Program-made: the position numbers and the translations under genes
Part shown: positions 1 through 12,139 of the stretch, in pieces
Numbering within the stretch: the first letter of the stretch is position 1
Layout of the letters: every line of letters begins with the position of its first letter
Notes under the pieces: generated by a model
What the model was told of the DNA's origin: nothing
Databases searched by the model: none
What the model saw: only the letters and a program-made list of their open reading frames with translations
NCBI GenBank assembly: GCA_015039465.1
Contig: MU130624.1
Coordinates: 238,840 to 302,839 of the forward strand
DNA from: Phlegmacium glaucopus
Lineage: Eukaryota; Basidiomycota; Agaricomycetes; Agaricales; Cortinariaceae
Length of the DNA stretch: 64,000 nt
Reading direction: 5' to 3'

Positions 1-1
1 G

Positions 2-3000
2 GCTGGAACCGGCAAAACAACAATCGCTTATTCATTCAGTGAAATCCTTGACGAAAAGGAATCCCTTGGTGGTACTTTTTTTGCTTCTCATCTCCGGGTT
101 GATACCAGTGATGTCCATTGTATCATCCCCACCATTGCTCTTCAGCTGGCCAAGTATCTTCCCTCTCTATCTCCTCTCATCTTGGATGCAGTGGAAACCA
201 ATTCTGACTGCTCATCTTGGAGGATTGCCAAACAATTCCTGAATTTTATTGTCAGACCACTCACTACTGCATACAGGGGTACCAAAGATATAGTAACTGT
301 CCCAGTTATTGTTCTTGATGCTCTGGATGAGTGCTCTGACCAGTCCCTTGTGGCTGAGTTGCTTTCTTTGATCTTGAAGTACAGTGCATCTCTTCCATTG
401 AAGTTCTTCATCACTAGTCGTCCAGAAATAGTGGTGAAGGAGACTTTTGGTGATTCTCTGGGTGATTCTAAATTCATCCTCCATGAGGTTGAAAAGGAGA
501 TTGTGAAGGCTGATATTGAGCTTTACATCAAAGCTTGCCTGCTTAGTGGCCAAGTTAGGTGCAATAGGCCTAATTGGCCTCCTCAGACTGAACTTGAAAG
601 CCTTGTCAACATGTCTGGCACCTTGTTCATTTATGCAGCAACTGTCTGCAAATATATTGTTCAGAGGGGTAGCTCTAGCATGCCTAGGCGTCTTTCAGAT
701 GTGGTCAATTCTGCATTTGCAATAACATCTGGTCTGATCCAGCCACTACATGTTCTTTATGAAAGAATTTTGGATGCTGCATATGACTCAACAAGCACTT
801 GGGAGGCATCAGATATAAGTGTTGTACTTACAACTGTTGTATATGTCTATAATCCTCTGTCAATGACTGCCATCAGTGCTTTGATGCAAATGCCCATAGA
901 ACACACTGAGACTGCTCTTTCTTCACTTCATTCCTTGATACATATCCCATCTCAAAACCCTGATTTACCCATCTCAATATTCCATGCCTCCTTCCATGAT
1001 TTCATCAATAATCAAATTCTTTCCTCAAAGCACTACCTTGACCCAGGTATTTCACATGAGCATTTAGCACTTCAGTGTCTGTTCTTGATGGAGAGGGAAT
1101 GGGCAGAGAAAGAAAGAGTATCTTACTTGGCAGAGAGGAGATGTGAAGAAATTTCTGAATCTCTTGCATATGCTTGTGGTAGCTGGGTTTCACATTTCAC
1201 ATTTTCAGACAATGACAATGAAGTTGATACATTGAACAATTTTTTTGAAAGATATCTTCTGTGATGGATGGATTGTTTGAGTATTTTAGGAAAATTGGAA
1301 ATGGCAATGTATTCACTGCACTCACTAGAAAGTTGGGCAAATGTAAGTGATCATGTTTCTGCAGATAAATTGTACTTATAACAGAAACTAGGCCCAGAGG
1401 CTGTTGAAGATGACAGTAATTGATGCCAAAAGGTTCCTGAAAGAAAATTATGAATTTATTAAAAATAACAGTCTTGAAGGATGTCCTTCAGCATTAGCTT
1501 GGCTGCCAGAAACATCAGATATTTGGAAAACATATGGAAGTAGGATGGATTGTCCATGGAAGCTCTGCTTTGGGAGGAGAAAAGCATGGAGACTGACTGA
1601 AGCAGTTCTGAGACATTCAGGAGTTGTCTACTCTGCTGTCTTCTCTCCTGATGGTACACATATTGTGTCTGCATCTAATGATTACACTGCACAGATATGG
1701 AATACAGCCACAGGAGAGTGTGAGGCAGAGCTGAAAGGACATTCAGGATCTGTAAATTCTGCTGTCTTTTCTCCTGATGGTATACATATTGTATCTGCAT
1801 CATATGATGGCACTGCAAGGATCTGGAATACAGCCACAGGAAAGTGTGAGGCACAGCTGAAAGGGCATTCAGGATTTGTCTACTCTGCTGTCTTCTCTCC
1901 TGATGGTATGCATATTGTGTCTGCATCTTATGATGGCACTGCAAGGATCTGGGATACAGCCACAGGTGGGTGTGAGGCAGAGCTGAAAGGACATTCAGAA
2001 TTTGTGTACTCTGCTGTCTTTTCTCCTGATGGTATGCATATTGTGTCTGCATCTTTTGATGGCACTGCAAGGATCTGGAATGTAGCCACAGGGAGGTGTG
2101 AGGCAGAGCTGAAAGGACATTCAAAATTTGTCAAATCTGCTGTCTTCTCTCCTGATGGTATGTATGTTGTTTCTGCATCTTCAGATTACACTGCACGGAT
2201 CTGGATTACAGCCACAGGAGAGTGTAAGGCAGAGCTAAGAGGACATTTGGGATCTGTCCATTCTGCTGTCTTCTCTCCTGATGGTATGCATATTGTGTCT
2301 GCATCTGATGATCACACTGCACGGATATGGAATACAACCTCAGGAGAGTGTGAGGCAGAACTGAAAGGACATTCAGGATCTGTCCACTCTGCTAACTTCT
2401 CTTCTGATGGTATGCAGATTGTGTCAGCATCTGATGATCACACTGTAAGGATCTGGACTATGGTCACAGGAGAGTGTGAGGCAGAGCTGGAAGGGCATTC
2501 AGGATTTGTCAACTCTGCCATCTTCTCTCCTGATGGTATGCATATTGTTTCTGCATCTTCAGATTACACTGCACGGATCTGGAATACAGCCACAGGAGAG
2601 TGTGAGATTGAGCTGAAAGGACATTCAGCAGGCATCCTCTCTGCTGTCTTCTCTTCTGATGGTATGCATATTGTGTCTGCATCTTCAGATCACACTGCAC
2701 AAATATGGAATACAGCCACTGGAGAGTGTGAGGTGCAGCTGAAAGGACATTCAGAATGTGTCTACTCTGTTGTCTTCTCTCCTGATGGCAAGCATGTTGT
2801 ATCTGCATCTTATGATCACACTGCAATGATATGGAATACAGCCACAGGAGAGTGTGAAGCAGAGCTAAAAGGACATTCAGGATCTGTCTACTCTGCTGTC
2901 TTCTCTTATGATAGTATGCATATTGTGTCTGCATCTTTAGATCACACTGCAAGGATCTGGAATGCAGCTACAGGAGAGTGTGAAGCAGAGCTAAAAGGAC

Positions 3001-3719
3001 ATTCAGGATGTGTCCACTCTGCTGTCTTTTCTCCTGATGGTATGCATATTGTGTCTGCATCTGATGATCACACTGCACGGATATGGAATACAGCAACAGG
3101 AGAGTGTGAAGCAGAACTGAAAGGACATTCAGGACATGTCTACTCTGCTGTCTTCTCTCCTGATGGTATGCATATTGTGTCTGCATCTTATGATGGCACT
3201 GCAAGGGTCTGGAATACAGCCACAGGAGAGTGTGAGGCAGAGCTGAAAGGACATTCAGGATTTGTCTACTTCACTGTCTTCTCTCCTGATGGTATGCACA
3301 TTGCATCTGCATCTTATGATCACACTGCAAGGATCTGGAATAGAGCCACAGAAGATTGTGATGCAGGGCTGAAAGGCCATACATCTTTTCTTTCTATGTT
3401 TGATCACAATCAATTACCTGGTTTACCAACAATTCCTGGCTGTGTTTTTATTCACCATGCTCAGGGTGGACTTCATCTCTCATTACAGTTATCACTCCTT
3501 CAGATATGTCAAGACATAATATTCCACACCATGAACCTCCATACAATTTGGATTCCATCACCTTTCCGTAACCCAACATCTGTCAGCTATCACTTGTCCA
3601 AAATATGCCTTGGATATGCAACGGGAGAAATTTTGGTTCTAGAAGTATGTATAGCCCTTATATTCTACATTGTTGTTTCATTGCTCAATGTTTTCCTTTA
3701 AATATAGTTTCAAACTTAG
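2..3719 (+). CDS. NACHT-WD40 STAND (NLR-like) protein, 5' end outside window, one in-frame stop
   Basis: A fungal STAND protein: a NACHT NTPase for nucleotide-dependent switching, followed by a WD40 sensor. The frame is open from base 2, which already lies in the Walker A loop (AGTGKTT); Walker B (VIVLDALDECSD) is near 302-340. Exon A runs to 1342, a 49-bp GT-AG intron spans 1343-1391, and exon B starts at 1392 in the same frame. A 53-bp intron at 3655-3707 leads to a 4-codon last exon ending in TAG at 3719. The same introns exist in the paralogue at 54255-57952. A TGA at 1262-1264 breaks the frame where the paralogue has CAA. Fourteen WD40 repeats follow, then a degenerate tail. The TGA suggests a recent pseudogene, or a sequencing error. 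The family and gene model are secure; function in allorecognition or immunity is inferred from the family. Confidence 0.85.
1609..3373 (+). repeat. 14 tandem 126-bp units encoding 42-residue WD40 repeats
   Basis: Direct repeats with period 126 bp and very high mutual identity, each encoding a blade of the form GHS..V.SAVFSPDGMHIVSAS.D.TARIWNTATGECE. Differences concentrate at a few codons, for example the residues after GHS and the two residues before DHTARIW. Such homogenised WD40 arrays are known in fungal NLR-like genes, where repeats recombine and selected positions vary. Confidence 0.92.
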
Positions 3720-4365
3720 TTTCTTAAAGTTATGGAAGAGCATGGTTTCTTGTCACAATGTGATAATGGTTTGAAAGAGATGGATTTAGAGAAAATATAT
3801 CTAGGTAGTTGTCAGCAAAGTGAAATATGAAAAGCAATGTGATTGTATAAGTTAGTAACATACCAAATATCCAAGCCTATTCAAGCACAGCCACATCTCT
3901 GATGTTACCAAAACATCACTGAATATGTAGAATGTGTCTAAAATAATTTATAAATTTCTTCTGTGTGAGTAAATTTAACTTTAGAGTTGAAGGACTACAT
4001 GTACTCCATCATCTTTGATTACCAGAAAAAAAACAAGGATCACACAAAAAATGAAACTTAACATTTAGAATAGTAGTCTATGTATTTTGGAGTCCACCTT
4101 TGTAGTAATATGAGCTGTCTAATTCAAGTAACTATGAGATTAGTAAATTTGGCCCTCTGGAATGGAAGTGCTAGACTGGTTTGAGTGGGCCATTGCCTTC
4201 AGCATGGCACAGCTGAGTTCTGTCAGATCAAGTGTTGAACAGATATCTTACAATACTATTAGGGGAGCTCACTTATCTGCATATCCCTTGTAACACCATG
4301 ACATTTATTTTAAAGCTAATCCAGGGACATGCAGTTGTGGGTAGTTGGGAGTCATTTGCACTCCT

Positions 4366-6778
4366 CTGTAAGGGCAACTGCAGCTATGACTTAGTCAAGG
4401 AAACCTAGCAGGGGATCCTAAGTCATTTTATTGTCAACTACAACACAGACAACACACCTAGCAGGGGATCCTAAGAGGAAAGGATGGGATCCCTGCTAAG
4501 GTAGGAATACATATATATGTGAACCAGAGTTGTAATTTAAGAATGATGAAAAAATTGATAGGAATGTATAAAAAATAAAATAATGACAAATGCAAGCCTG
4601 TTCACATGTTCCATCTTGGGGCCATTGGAGGTGTTCGCTATGGAACTGGAGGCAGAAGGAAATGACAATGACATGGAAAAGAGCTGGAATGAGGGGAAGG
4701 CCTGTCAGAAATTGCTGGAGGGTTTGGAATGTTTGGAATGTCCCCTAACATCCTCCAATTGACTGGAAGCTTTTTAACTGGATTCATAGTGCTCTGTAGA
4801 TGACAGCTGTTAGTTTTGAGAGATTTGGTGGAATGAAAGATGGTGGACAGACTCTTCAAGTTGGACTTTTTGATTTGATGGGCAGCCAAATATTGACACT
4901 TCCACTGAGTTTGAAAGAAAATTGGCCTATTCAGAAGCTGACCAGCTAAACCCACATGAATAGATGCCAACTTGTTTGATTTTTGGGGCTCAGGTTGTAA
5001 AGATTGAGTTCTCAATAAGAACCTAGCAAAATTGTCTGGAGTTCTGGAAAAAAAAAAAATTCAAAAAATTCAAACTACCCCTAACATTTCTAGCAACCCT
5101 ACCACTCTCTAGTGTTTACAGCCAGCCTAGCAGTGTGTTATTTTCCTGATGCCTCCAGACATCCTTTGCCAGTTCAATCTGCCAAATATTTGTTCAATGG
5201 ACAACCTCAGGGTTTTATCTTCTTCATTATTATGGTCCTACTTAAGAATATTTGACTGAAAGGTGTGAGAACCCCCAGCTTGTGCTTAAGGTTATAATTT
5301 AGACCACTGTCAGGGGATACTCATTGTATCCACCTCTACTATAGCTTAGTACATATACCTTCACTTATCCTATGATTGTATTACCTACCACTATCCATAT
5401 CATGCACCCACCCTCATCCCTTCATGGTAGTAGTAGTTATGCCCATCGCTGATGATGTCCCTGACTGCAGTCACATGTCAACATCTATTCTTGTTATCTA
5501 TTAACACACCCTACCTTCTATTATGTACTAGCCATATATAGTTGTATTAGCTCCCATGCTTGTAGTATATAGGTGCAAGGTGCAATAAGCACCTTGGAAT
5601 TCAACTTGGTTCCCAGGTTCTTATTCCCCTAACAACTACTTTATTCAATATTTTCTTGACTAAATATTTTCAAAAACCTAATCAAAACACAACATTTTGC
5701 CATTCTTGGTATTTATATAATATCAACTCAAACAGGTAGGGATTGTCAGGGGTAACCCTGGGGTATCTCAATGCCAACCCATACCCATACCCCAGCCACC
5801 CCTACCCGCCAAACCCATGGGTTTACATGTCAAAACAAGCCCCAAAACACCCCAAATAAAATGAGCAAGATATGTGCTAAATGATAGTTACTATCATCTT
5901 GGTCATATCTCCTCCAATTCTTATCTGTTGTGAATGATCTAGGGCTTGTTTTGTAGGTGGTGGGTACAGAAATCCATACCCATACATGAACCCCACTGTA
6001 CCCTACCTGCCAACCCGTGACAATCCCTACAAGCAGGTATGGGTCCTGACAAGCTTGAAATAATCACTCTTTGATCAATACTTTTTCAACCACTCCAGAA
6101 TTGCTCCAGAAGGGAAAGCCAATAAATCTAGTGATTGCCACAGGTTTTTGAAATCCTATGGGTAAGCAGGCTGGGTACAGACAGGCATGGGTACAGGTAC
6201 AGATTTCTGTACCCACCACCTACAAAATGAGCCCTAGAACATCCAAAATGGATGAGAATTGGTGGAGATATTGTTAGGGGACACCCGATTTTTGACCAAA
6301 CTACCAACTCCCGATCAGGCCTGAACCCTACCCCAGTCCCAACTCCAAACCAACTCCCAATTCTACCCCCAAATCTACACCTGACCATGACTCAGTACAT
6401 TCCACCTCACTGACAAAACTGACCCGAACCTGAACCAACCAATTCAACTCCCAAATCCTGATCAGCCCTGGTCCAACTCCCAAATCTCAATCAGTCCAAC
6501 TCCCAATCCCGATTCAACTTCTTATTTTATTATTTTATTTTATCTTTACATGACACCATTTTTATTATCTTTATTATTGCACCATTTCTTTATTTACTTA
6601 CATATCTCTGTTATGTCCATATCAGTACTTAAATACCCCACCATCCTAGCAGGGATCCCTATCCTTTCCTCTTTGGATCCCCTGCTAGGTGAGTTGATGT
6701 AACCTATTACTTATAAATATTATTAACTTTGGATCCCCTGCTAGTCTGACTAAGTCAGTACTGCAGTTGCCCTAACAG
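4366..6778. mobile_element. 2.4-kb element with about 130-bp imperfect terminal inverted repeats
   Basis: The left end (4366-4502) starts CTGTAAGGGCAACTGCAG and the right end (about 6643-6778), read in reverse complement, starts CTGTTAGGGCAACTGCAG. Both arms contain CTAGCAGGGGATCC twice, in the same order. No transposase frame is visible inside and I find no convincing target duplication, so this would be non-autonomous or decayed. It hosts the nested element at 5737-6029. Confidence 0.55.
5737..6029. mobile_element. hAT-like MITE, 293 bp, 8-bp target duplication
   Basis: Terminal inverted repeats read TAGGGATTGTCAGGGGT on the left and TAGGGATTGTCACGGGT on the right (reverse complement). The flanks are CAAACAGG (5729-5736) and CAAGCAGG (6030-6037), an 8-bp duplication with one mismatch. 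Eight-bp duplications with such termini are typical of the hAT superfamily. It has no coding capacity. Confidence 0.7.
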
Positions 6779-7619
6779 ATATAGCCAAAATGATATACCA
6801 TATCCATTTAGCACATGTCTTGCTCATTTCTGGGTGTTTTTAGGCTTGTTTTTGGGCTTGTTTTGACAGGTAAACCCACGGGTTTGATGGGTAGGGGTCT
6901 CAGGGGTATGGGTACCAGTCAGCATCAAGATACCCAAGGGTTACCCCTGTCAATCACTAAAAAATCTACGAGTACTGCTCATCCTGGGCTTTGGAAGATT
7001 CCTCAGTCAGAAACCCAACCTCTTCTTCCTCTACTGCCTCATTCTAATCACTAATCACTTTCCCTGTCAACCTTAATTAACTATTAAGTCATTGAAGACT
7101 TGAGCAGACGAGGGGATCACTTGTTGGGGGGTTGTTTTGAGTTAATACCTACAACCATTCTAAATAATAATATATACAATTCACTTTCAACTCCTACTTC
7201 ATGTTTAACCTTGAGTACTTTCCAAGTTTTTATTTGCTTCATCTGTGCCTTTAAAATTATGAACTGTTAATAAACCATAAATCGAGATGAATTTAGGATA
7301 TCATCACACTAACTATCAGTTGCTATAGCATCGTCTCCCTGTAATTTGCATAAGAAATCAACAGTAACAAGCAGGTTTTAAACCGAGGAAGGTATGAGGA
7401 ATACAGCCTAGAGTCTTAATGTCCTCAGTTGCCGACAATCTGAAAGATCATCCAAAGGATTTATTAGAAGCTTACATTGTTATTACCCACAGGATAATGA
7501 TGCAAGCGATTATCTGACTTCCAGTTTGGACAATTAACTAATTGCATTGAAAGAGTGACTATGATTATTAAAACTACGAGCCGATCCCGCCATCCCATGC
7601 CAAGGCATTTGACTCAAAA

Positions 7620-8150
7620 TCAAACATTGAAGTTAATCGGGGAGCAACCGAATGCGACAACGCCCTCTATTTACAAAAGTTAATCAGTTACCATTAGCGT
7701 CAAGTATAAAAAAAGACGTACCGAATTTGTTGTTGTTGCAGCAGACTGGCTGGGAAGAGCTACAAGGGGAGGAGAGGAAGTTAATTAGGTCGAGTTGGAT
7801 AGGGGGATTGAATTGGAGATTTAAAAAAAAACTTACCAGCTAGTGCCGGATGCGCCAATACCAGTGATAGGGGTGCAAGTAGCACCAACGTCACCACTGA
7901 TTGGTCCAGCAGCGATGTTGAAGATTCCCTTGAGGAAGTCGGCCTGGCTGCTAGAAGCCTGGTGGTACTGGTTGCCTGGCAAAAAAAAGATCGATAAGCA
8001 AAGAAAGAAAAAATCGTTAAAAGATAGGAGCGACGTACAGCACTGAACGGGTCCAGTGTTGCAAGAGTTCTCGATACCACCCTCGGTGGGGGCAGCGGCG
8101 ACGAAGACAGCCATGGAGGCAACAGCGAAGAGAGCGAGTTTGGAGAACAT
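7620..8150 (-). CDS. Class I hydrophobin
   Basis: Small secreted amphipathic protein that self-assembles at air-water interfaces and coats hyphae or fruiting structures. Four exons: 8150-8039, 7975-7837, 7759-7722 and 7666-7620, with introns of 63, 77 and 55 bp, all GT-AG. The start gives a signal peptide (MFSKLALFAVASMAVFVAAA). The mature part shows the eight-cysteine pattern: SC, then QCC, a long loop, TC, SC, VCC and a final GC, ending in NV. Total is about 110 residues, normal for the family. The single-exon reading misses the last four cysteines, which lie in exons 3 and 4. Upstream there is a pyrimidine-rich tract and a TATA box on the same strand. Class I is inferred from the spacing and the SQPVCCNNN-type motif. 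Confidence 0.93.
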
Positions 8151-8272
8151 GTTTAAATGAGTGGGTAGTGAGGTTGGTTAAGTTTTAGAGAGAGAGAGGC
8201 TGAGTTGTTGAGAGAGATAAAAAGACGAAGTTGGATATTCGACTGAAGAATCTACAGTCATCGATGGGCCAG

Positions 8273-8280
8273 CCTTTATA
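8273..8280 (-). promoter_or_regulatory. TATA box of the hydrophobin gene
   Basis: TATAAAGG on the minus strand, about 125 bp upstream of the hydrophobin ATG at 8150, followed by a CT-rich stretch leading to the start codon. This is the usual layout of strongly expressed basidiomycete promoters; the assignment is inference from position. Confidence 0.55.
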
Positions 8281-9638
8281 CTTTTTTTTGTTTTCGCGGG
8301 GTTTCCCAATGTGGAATAAGCATGAAGAGTTCGCTTTTGGGTTCCTTGCGGCGCAAAGTAAGAAGGTGTGTCCTCTCGGCTATGTGGAATTACAAATTGA
8401 CAAAAAAAAAATTTGCAGCGAAGAAGCGATCTGGTGCGGGAGTCGGGGTTTTTTTGGATGTTGAGCCTAGTATACGACCCTGCAACTACTTACTTTACAC
8501 AGACATATTAATTTCAATTTATCCGGTAGTACCTTGATCTGCTGGCATCGAAGCTATAGATGAGTTATAGATGCCGCAAAATTTCACGGCGAGTCAAGAG
8601 ATTCACCGGGGGAGGGAATCTTTGATGAGAGTCCAGAGGCTGTATATTCCGATGGTTGGAAGGAAAGCCTCAGTGTCTATGCTTCTACAGGTAGCACTCG
8701 CAAAATCAACCAATATACAGAGGGAGCGCAAACCTACCGCATCGGTGATACGTTTGTGATTTGTATATGTATATACTATATAGTAATCGATCGAAGGAAA
8801 TTTTATTGAGCCTATTTTGGGGAGTTTCCGGACTCGGACCTACAAGGGCTTGACATAATTTATTTGTAGCCCATCAGACCTCTGATGATCCAGAGTTCTC
8901 CAGGAAGACTAATAAATAAAGGTTCGAGTCGATGTATATACAGAAAGAGGGTACATATGTAGATGAGTTGGCTTGCTAAAAATCGGATTGCGAACAGCAG
9001 TGGTCAACAGGAAGTCTGGTACGCAGAGGACCCAAAGATTGAGTGAATACTCGAGAAGTGTAAACGCTACCGGTGCCATGGTAACACGGCCATCAAATTT
9101 TGAACTTTCACTTTTCAGAAGTCTTCGGCCATGATGCGGACTCGTGCGGCCGTTATACACAATTTCCTGTTGCGCCTATGTTTGGTTGTAAACAACCCCC
9201 GCTCCAACACTACTCCAAGCTACTTCTCCACATCGCCCATTTTGAAGTTGGCACTCTTCAATAGAAACACACAACGGTCAAAACATCGTGGTGGGCTCCC
9301 ACCTGTGGGAGCGTGCAACCCGACGCAACCTATGTAGAAAAGGGTGATTTGCTCAGGGTGTCTGCTAAAAGCGGTTTGTTTGGTGTAAACATCGAAGAAA
9401 AAAAAGTTGGAGCGTCTGTCTCCGTTTCCGCCGTTGGCTGTAAAACAACATTGTTTCGACTCTTTGCCAGTCAGACTGGATGTGAGCAGATGTGAGCTTA
9501 TATTCCATTCAAGGACGCATGGACGCAGTTGATTAATGATATGCTATGCTTAGCACTAGCCAATCGCGCTATCACCTCTTTACCTAACAAAAAAAGAGCC
9601 GTAAACTTACTTCCTCTACCCCTTGACCGGTTTCACCC
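8281..9638. other. Intergenic between hydrophobin and argJ
   Basis: About 1.36 kb without a supportable gene. Short open frames lack homology signals I can recognise. It should hold the hydrophobin upstream region and the argJ promoter; I see no clear TATA box close to 9639. Confidence 0.5.
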
Positions 9639-11276
9639 ATGATGTACAATCATCTCATCCCCAAGCGGCTCATGTCAACTACTACTATCACTCTAAAACC
9701 AACACCTTCAAAAACACATCATCATATCACAACCTTACCATCGTCCTCATTTCCAGCTGGATTCACCCTTGGAGGTCTCCACGTAGGCGTAAAGAAAAAA
9801 GCCGGGGTTCCCGATCTTGCAGTCATCCTCTCGACTTCGGATCGTCCGACTACTGCCGCGGCGTGTTTTACCCGCAATGCCTTCAAAGCTGCTCCAGTTA
9901 TTGTTTCTGATGAAATTTTGAAGCGGAATGGAGGTTATGCTCGAGCTGTCGTCGTGAACAGTGGCTGTGCGAACGCGGTGACGGGAAAGCAGGGGATGGA
10001 CGATGCATGGACGATGGTGAAGGAGACTGATGCTCTCTTGCCCGAAAAGTCTTCGACATTCGAACATGAAACTCTGGTCATGTCTACTGGCGTTATCGGG
10101 CAGAATTTACCCATATCCAATATCGTAGCAGGCATTCGTTCACAGTCCACCGAAAACGAATCCACTCGTGTCCTAGGATCAGACTTCACAGCTTGGGAAC
10201 GTGCTGCTCAAGCATTTATGACGACTGATACATTCCCGAAACTTCGTTCTCGGGTTTTTACTATCGGTGGTGTTGAGTATCGTATGGCTGGCATGGATAA
10301 GGGGGCTGGGATGATTCACCCGAATATGGGACCCGCCGGCACCTCGTTTACCTCCTCACCCAAACAGCAACTCCACGCCACGTTATTAGGCTGCATTATG
10401 ACCGACGCTGCCGTATCCCCTCGCAGTCTTCAGAATGCACTCACCTATGCCGTCGACAGAAGTTTCAATTCCATCAGTGTCGACGGCGAAATGTCAACAA
10501 ACGACTCGATTTATGTCTTGGCCAACGGAGCAGCTGCCTCGAACGGATTCACGATCGACGAAGAGAACACTAAAGTCGCTTATGAAATCTTCAAACGCGA
10601 ATTAACTGATTTCGCTACAGACCTAGCAAAATTGGTGGTTAGAGATGGTGAAGGCGCAACCAAATTCGTGACAGTTACTGTTAAAGCAAGTCTTTTCTTC
10701 ACTTTTTTTTCCCCTTGGATGTTCCTCTGAACTAAATAACAGGGTGCTCCTTCGTACAAAGATGCTCATAACGTCGCTTCGCGGATATCCACATCCGCTC
10801 TAGTTAAAACAGCACTTTACGGAGAAGATGCAAAGTACGCGCATATAACGTCTTTTATTCGTTACCAACCCCCCCACCTAACTGATTTTTTTGTTTTCTT
10901 GACTAGTTGGGGTCGTATCCTAGCTGCTACAGGCTCCGTCCCACTCCTACCTTCCTCTACCGGCGCTCCAGCACCTACCATCGACCCAACCAAAGTCAAC
11001 GTCACTTTCTTACCTTCCGACGGAACAACCCCACTCCCTGTTCTAGTCAACGGCGAACCTGAGAAAGTAGACGAAGTACGCGCCAAGGAAATCCTTAGTC
11101 TGGAGGATTTCGAAATTCAGGTCGATCTGGGTATGCGTGGTGATGGTGAGGCGCGGTATTGGACATGCGATTTTAGTTATGTAAGTTGTTGATTTGTTGG
11201 GACGATTGGTTGGCGATTGACTGATGTGTTTTTTGTATAGGAATACGTGCAGATCAATGGAGATTATCGTAGTTGA
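9639..11276 (+). CDS. argJ: Arginine biosynthesis bifunctional protein ArgJ, mitochondrial
   Basis: Glutamate N-acetyltransferase and amino-acid acetyltransferase of the cyclic ornithine/arginine pathway: it moves acetyl from N2-acetylornithine to glutamate, in the mitochondrial matrix. Exons 9639-10685, 10743-10834, 10907-11180 and 11241-11276, ending GDYRS. Family motifs: VVVNSGCANA, MSTGVIGQ, DKGAGMIHPNM, the self-cleavage region HATLLG with the Thr nucleophile, SVDGEMSTND, then GAPSYKDAHNVASRIS and WGRILAATGS. The first intron (10686-10742) is GC-AG with donor GCAAGT; the others are GT-AG. The N-terminus is rich in Thr, Ser and basic residues without acidic ones, fitting a mitochondrial targeting peptide. 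ATGs at 9639, 9642 or 9672 are all possible starts. The gene looks intact. Confidence 0.95.
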
Positions 11277-11460
11277 GAGCCTCGAACGAGGGTAGAAGAA
11301 CGTGTAACATGCTATTACTAGTCCCTCCCTGGATCCGGATAGACGTTTTTTGTTGCAAGTTTTAATAGATGCCTAGTGAAATTCAAAAGATTTCAATTGA
11401 TCGATTTCGCTTTTTTGTCACTCGGGGTGTTTAGCAGTCCCTGTCATGATGGATGTATCG

Positions 11461-11796
11461 CAGTGTTGGACAGTCGGTGACTGAAAGTCGAAAGTCAGGT
11501 CATGATGACTAGTCAAAGTCAGTGACTAGTCAATGACTGTGAAACGACCATGACTTTTCTCATCACATGGTACTGCCAAACCAGCTTATCAATCACTTCT
11601 TTTACATCACATCATTGATGATATTCGTGACATAATTGATGTTGCATCGCCGCTTACGGTCACCCAATGGTCGCCACACGTCTAATAGTATTACATCAGT
11701 GACTGTGGTAGGGTCACGGTTGTTTGCAGTCACTGACCCCCATGGTCAGACGACTTCCCTGACTGTCACGACTAGTCACTGACCGGCACAACACTG
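11461..11796. mobile_element. hAT-like MITE, 336 bp, perfect 8-bp target duplication
   Basis: Flanked on both sides by ATGTATCG (11453-11460 and 11797-11804). Termini are CAGTGTTGGACAGTCGG on the left and CAGTGTTGTGCCGGTCAG on the right (reverse complement). The interior is full of GTGACTAGTCA-type words on both strands, so it could fold extensively. It lies just downstream of argJ and has no coding capacity. Confidence 0.8.
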
Positions 11797-12139
11797 ATGT
11801 ATCGTTCGTTCAACTTCCGTGATCGAATTGGGTAGTCCATCGATATTCAGAAGTAGTTGAAGCTTAAGCTTGGCGACATGATCGAACACACGATTTTTCT
11901 CCTCGGTTCTTTATTTCTGATTCCTGAAAGCAGATGATTGGCTACATAATGACTTGTGTACAATCAATCAAGATTAAATCCCTCCCCCTGACAAGGGTGC
12001 CAGTTGTCCTCAAGGTGTCCTACCCTTTTCCATCAAATGAACTTGAAACCACTGGATCTCAGACTACGATGATCAATTGCAATTAATATTCGGCCACCTT
12101 GGTCTTATTAGGTAAAAAAATCCTTGGAAAGGGTGGTGC

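Larger units (their letters stand above)
3720..7619. other. Intergenic, A/T-rich, nested transposon relics
   Basis: I see no supportable gene in this 3.9 kb. It holds the large inverted-repeat element at 4366-6778, the nested small element at 5737-6029, and diverged partial copies of the latter near 6130-6290 and 6780-6960. Around 6300-6500 there is a diffuse array of the word CCAACTCCCAA in variants. Short open frames here have no recognisable domain. Confidence 0.6.

Noticed and set aside
1675..3204. Long minus-strand frames opposite the WD40 repeats (LNVLSALPHTLLWLYSRS type)
   Set aside because: Antisense shadows of the 126-bp coding repeat; the same happens at 40122-40960 and 54509-55491 (+).
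1609..3373. CRISPR-like array
   Set aside because: Regular repeats but coding, with no spacers; they are WD40 blades in a eukaryotic genome.
8900..8960. Possible tRNA because of GGTTCGAGTC
   Set aside because: No matching acceptor or anticodon stem could be drawn around it.
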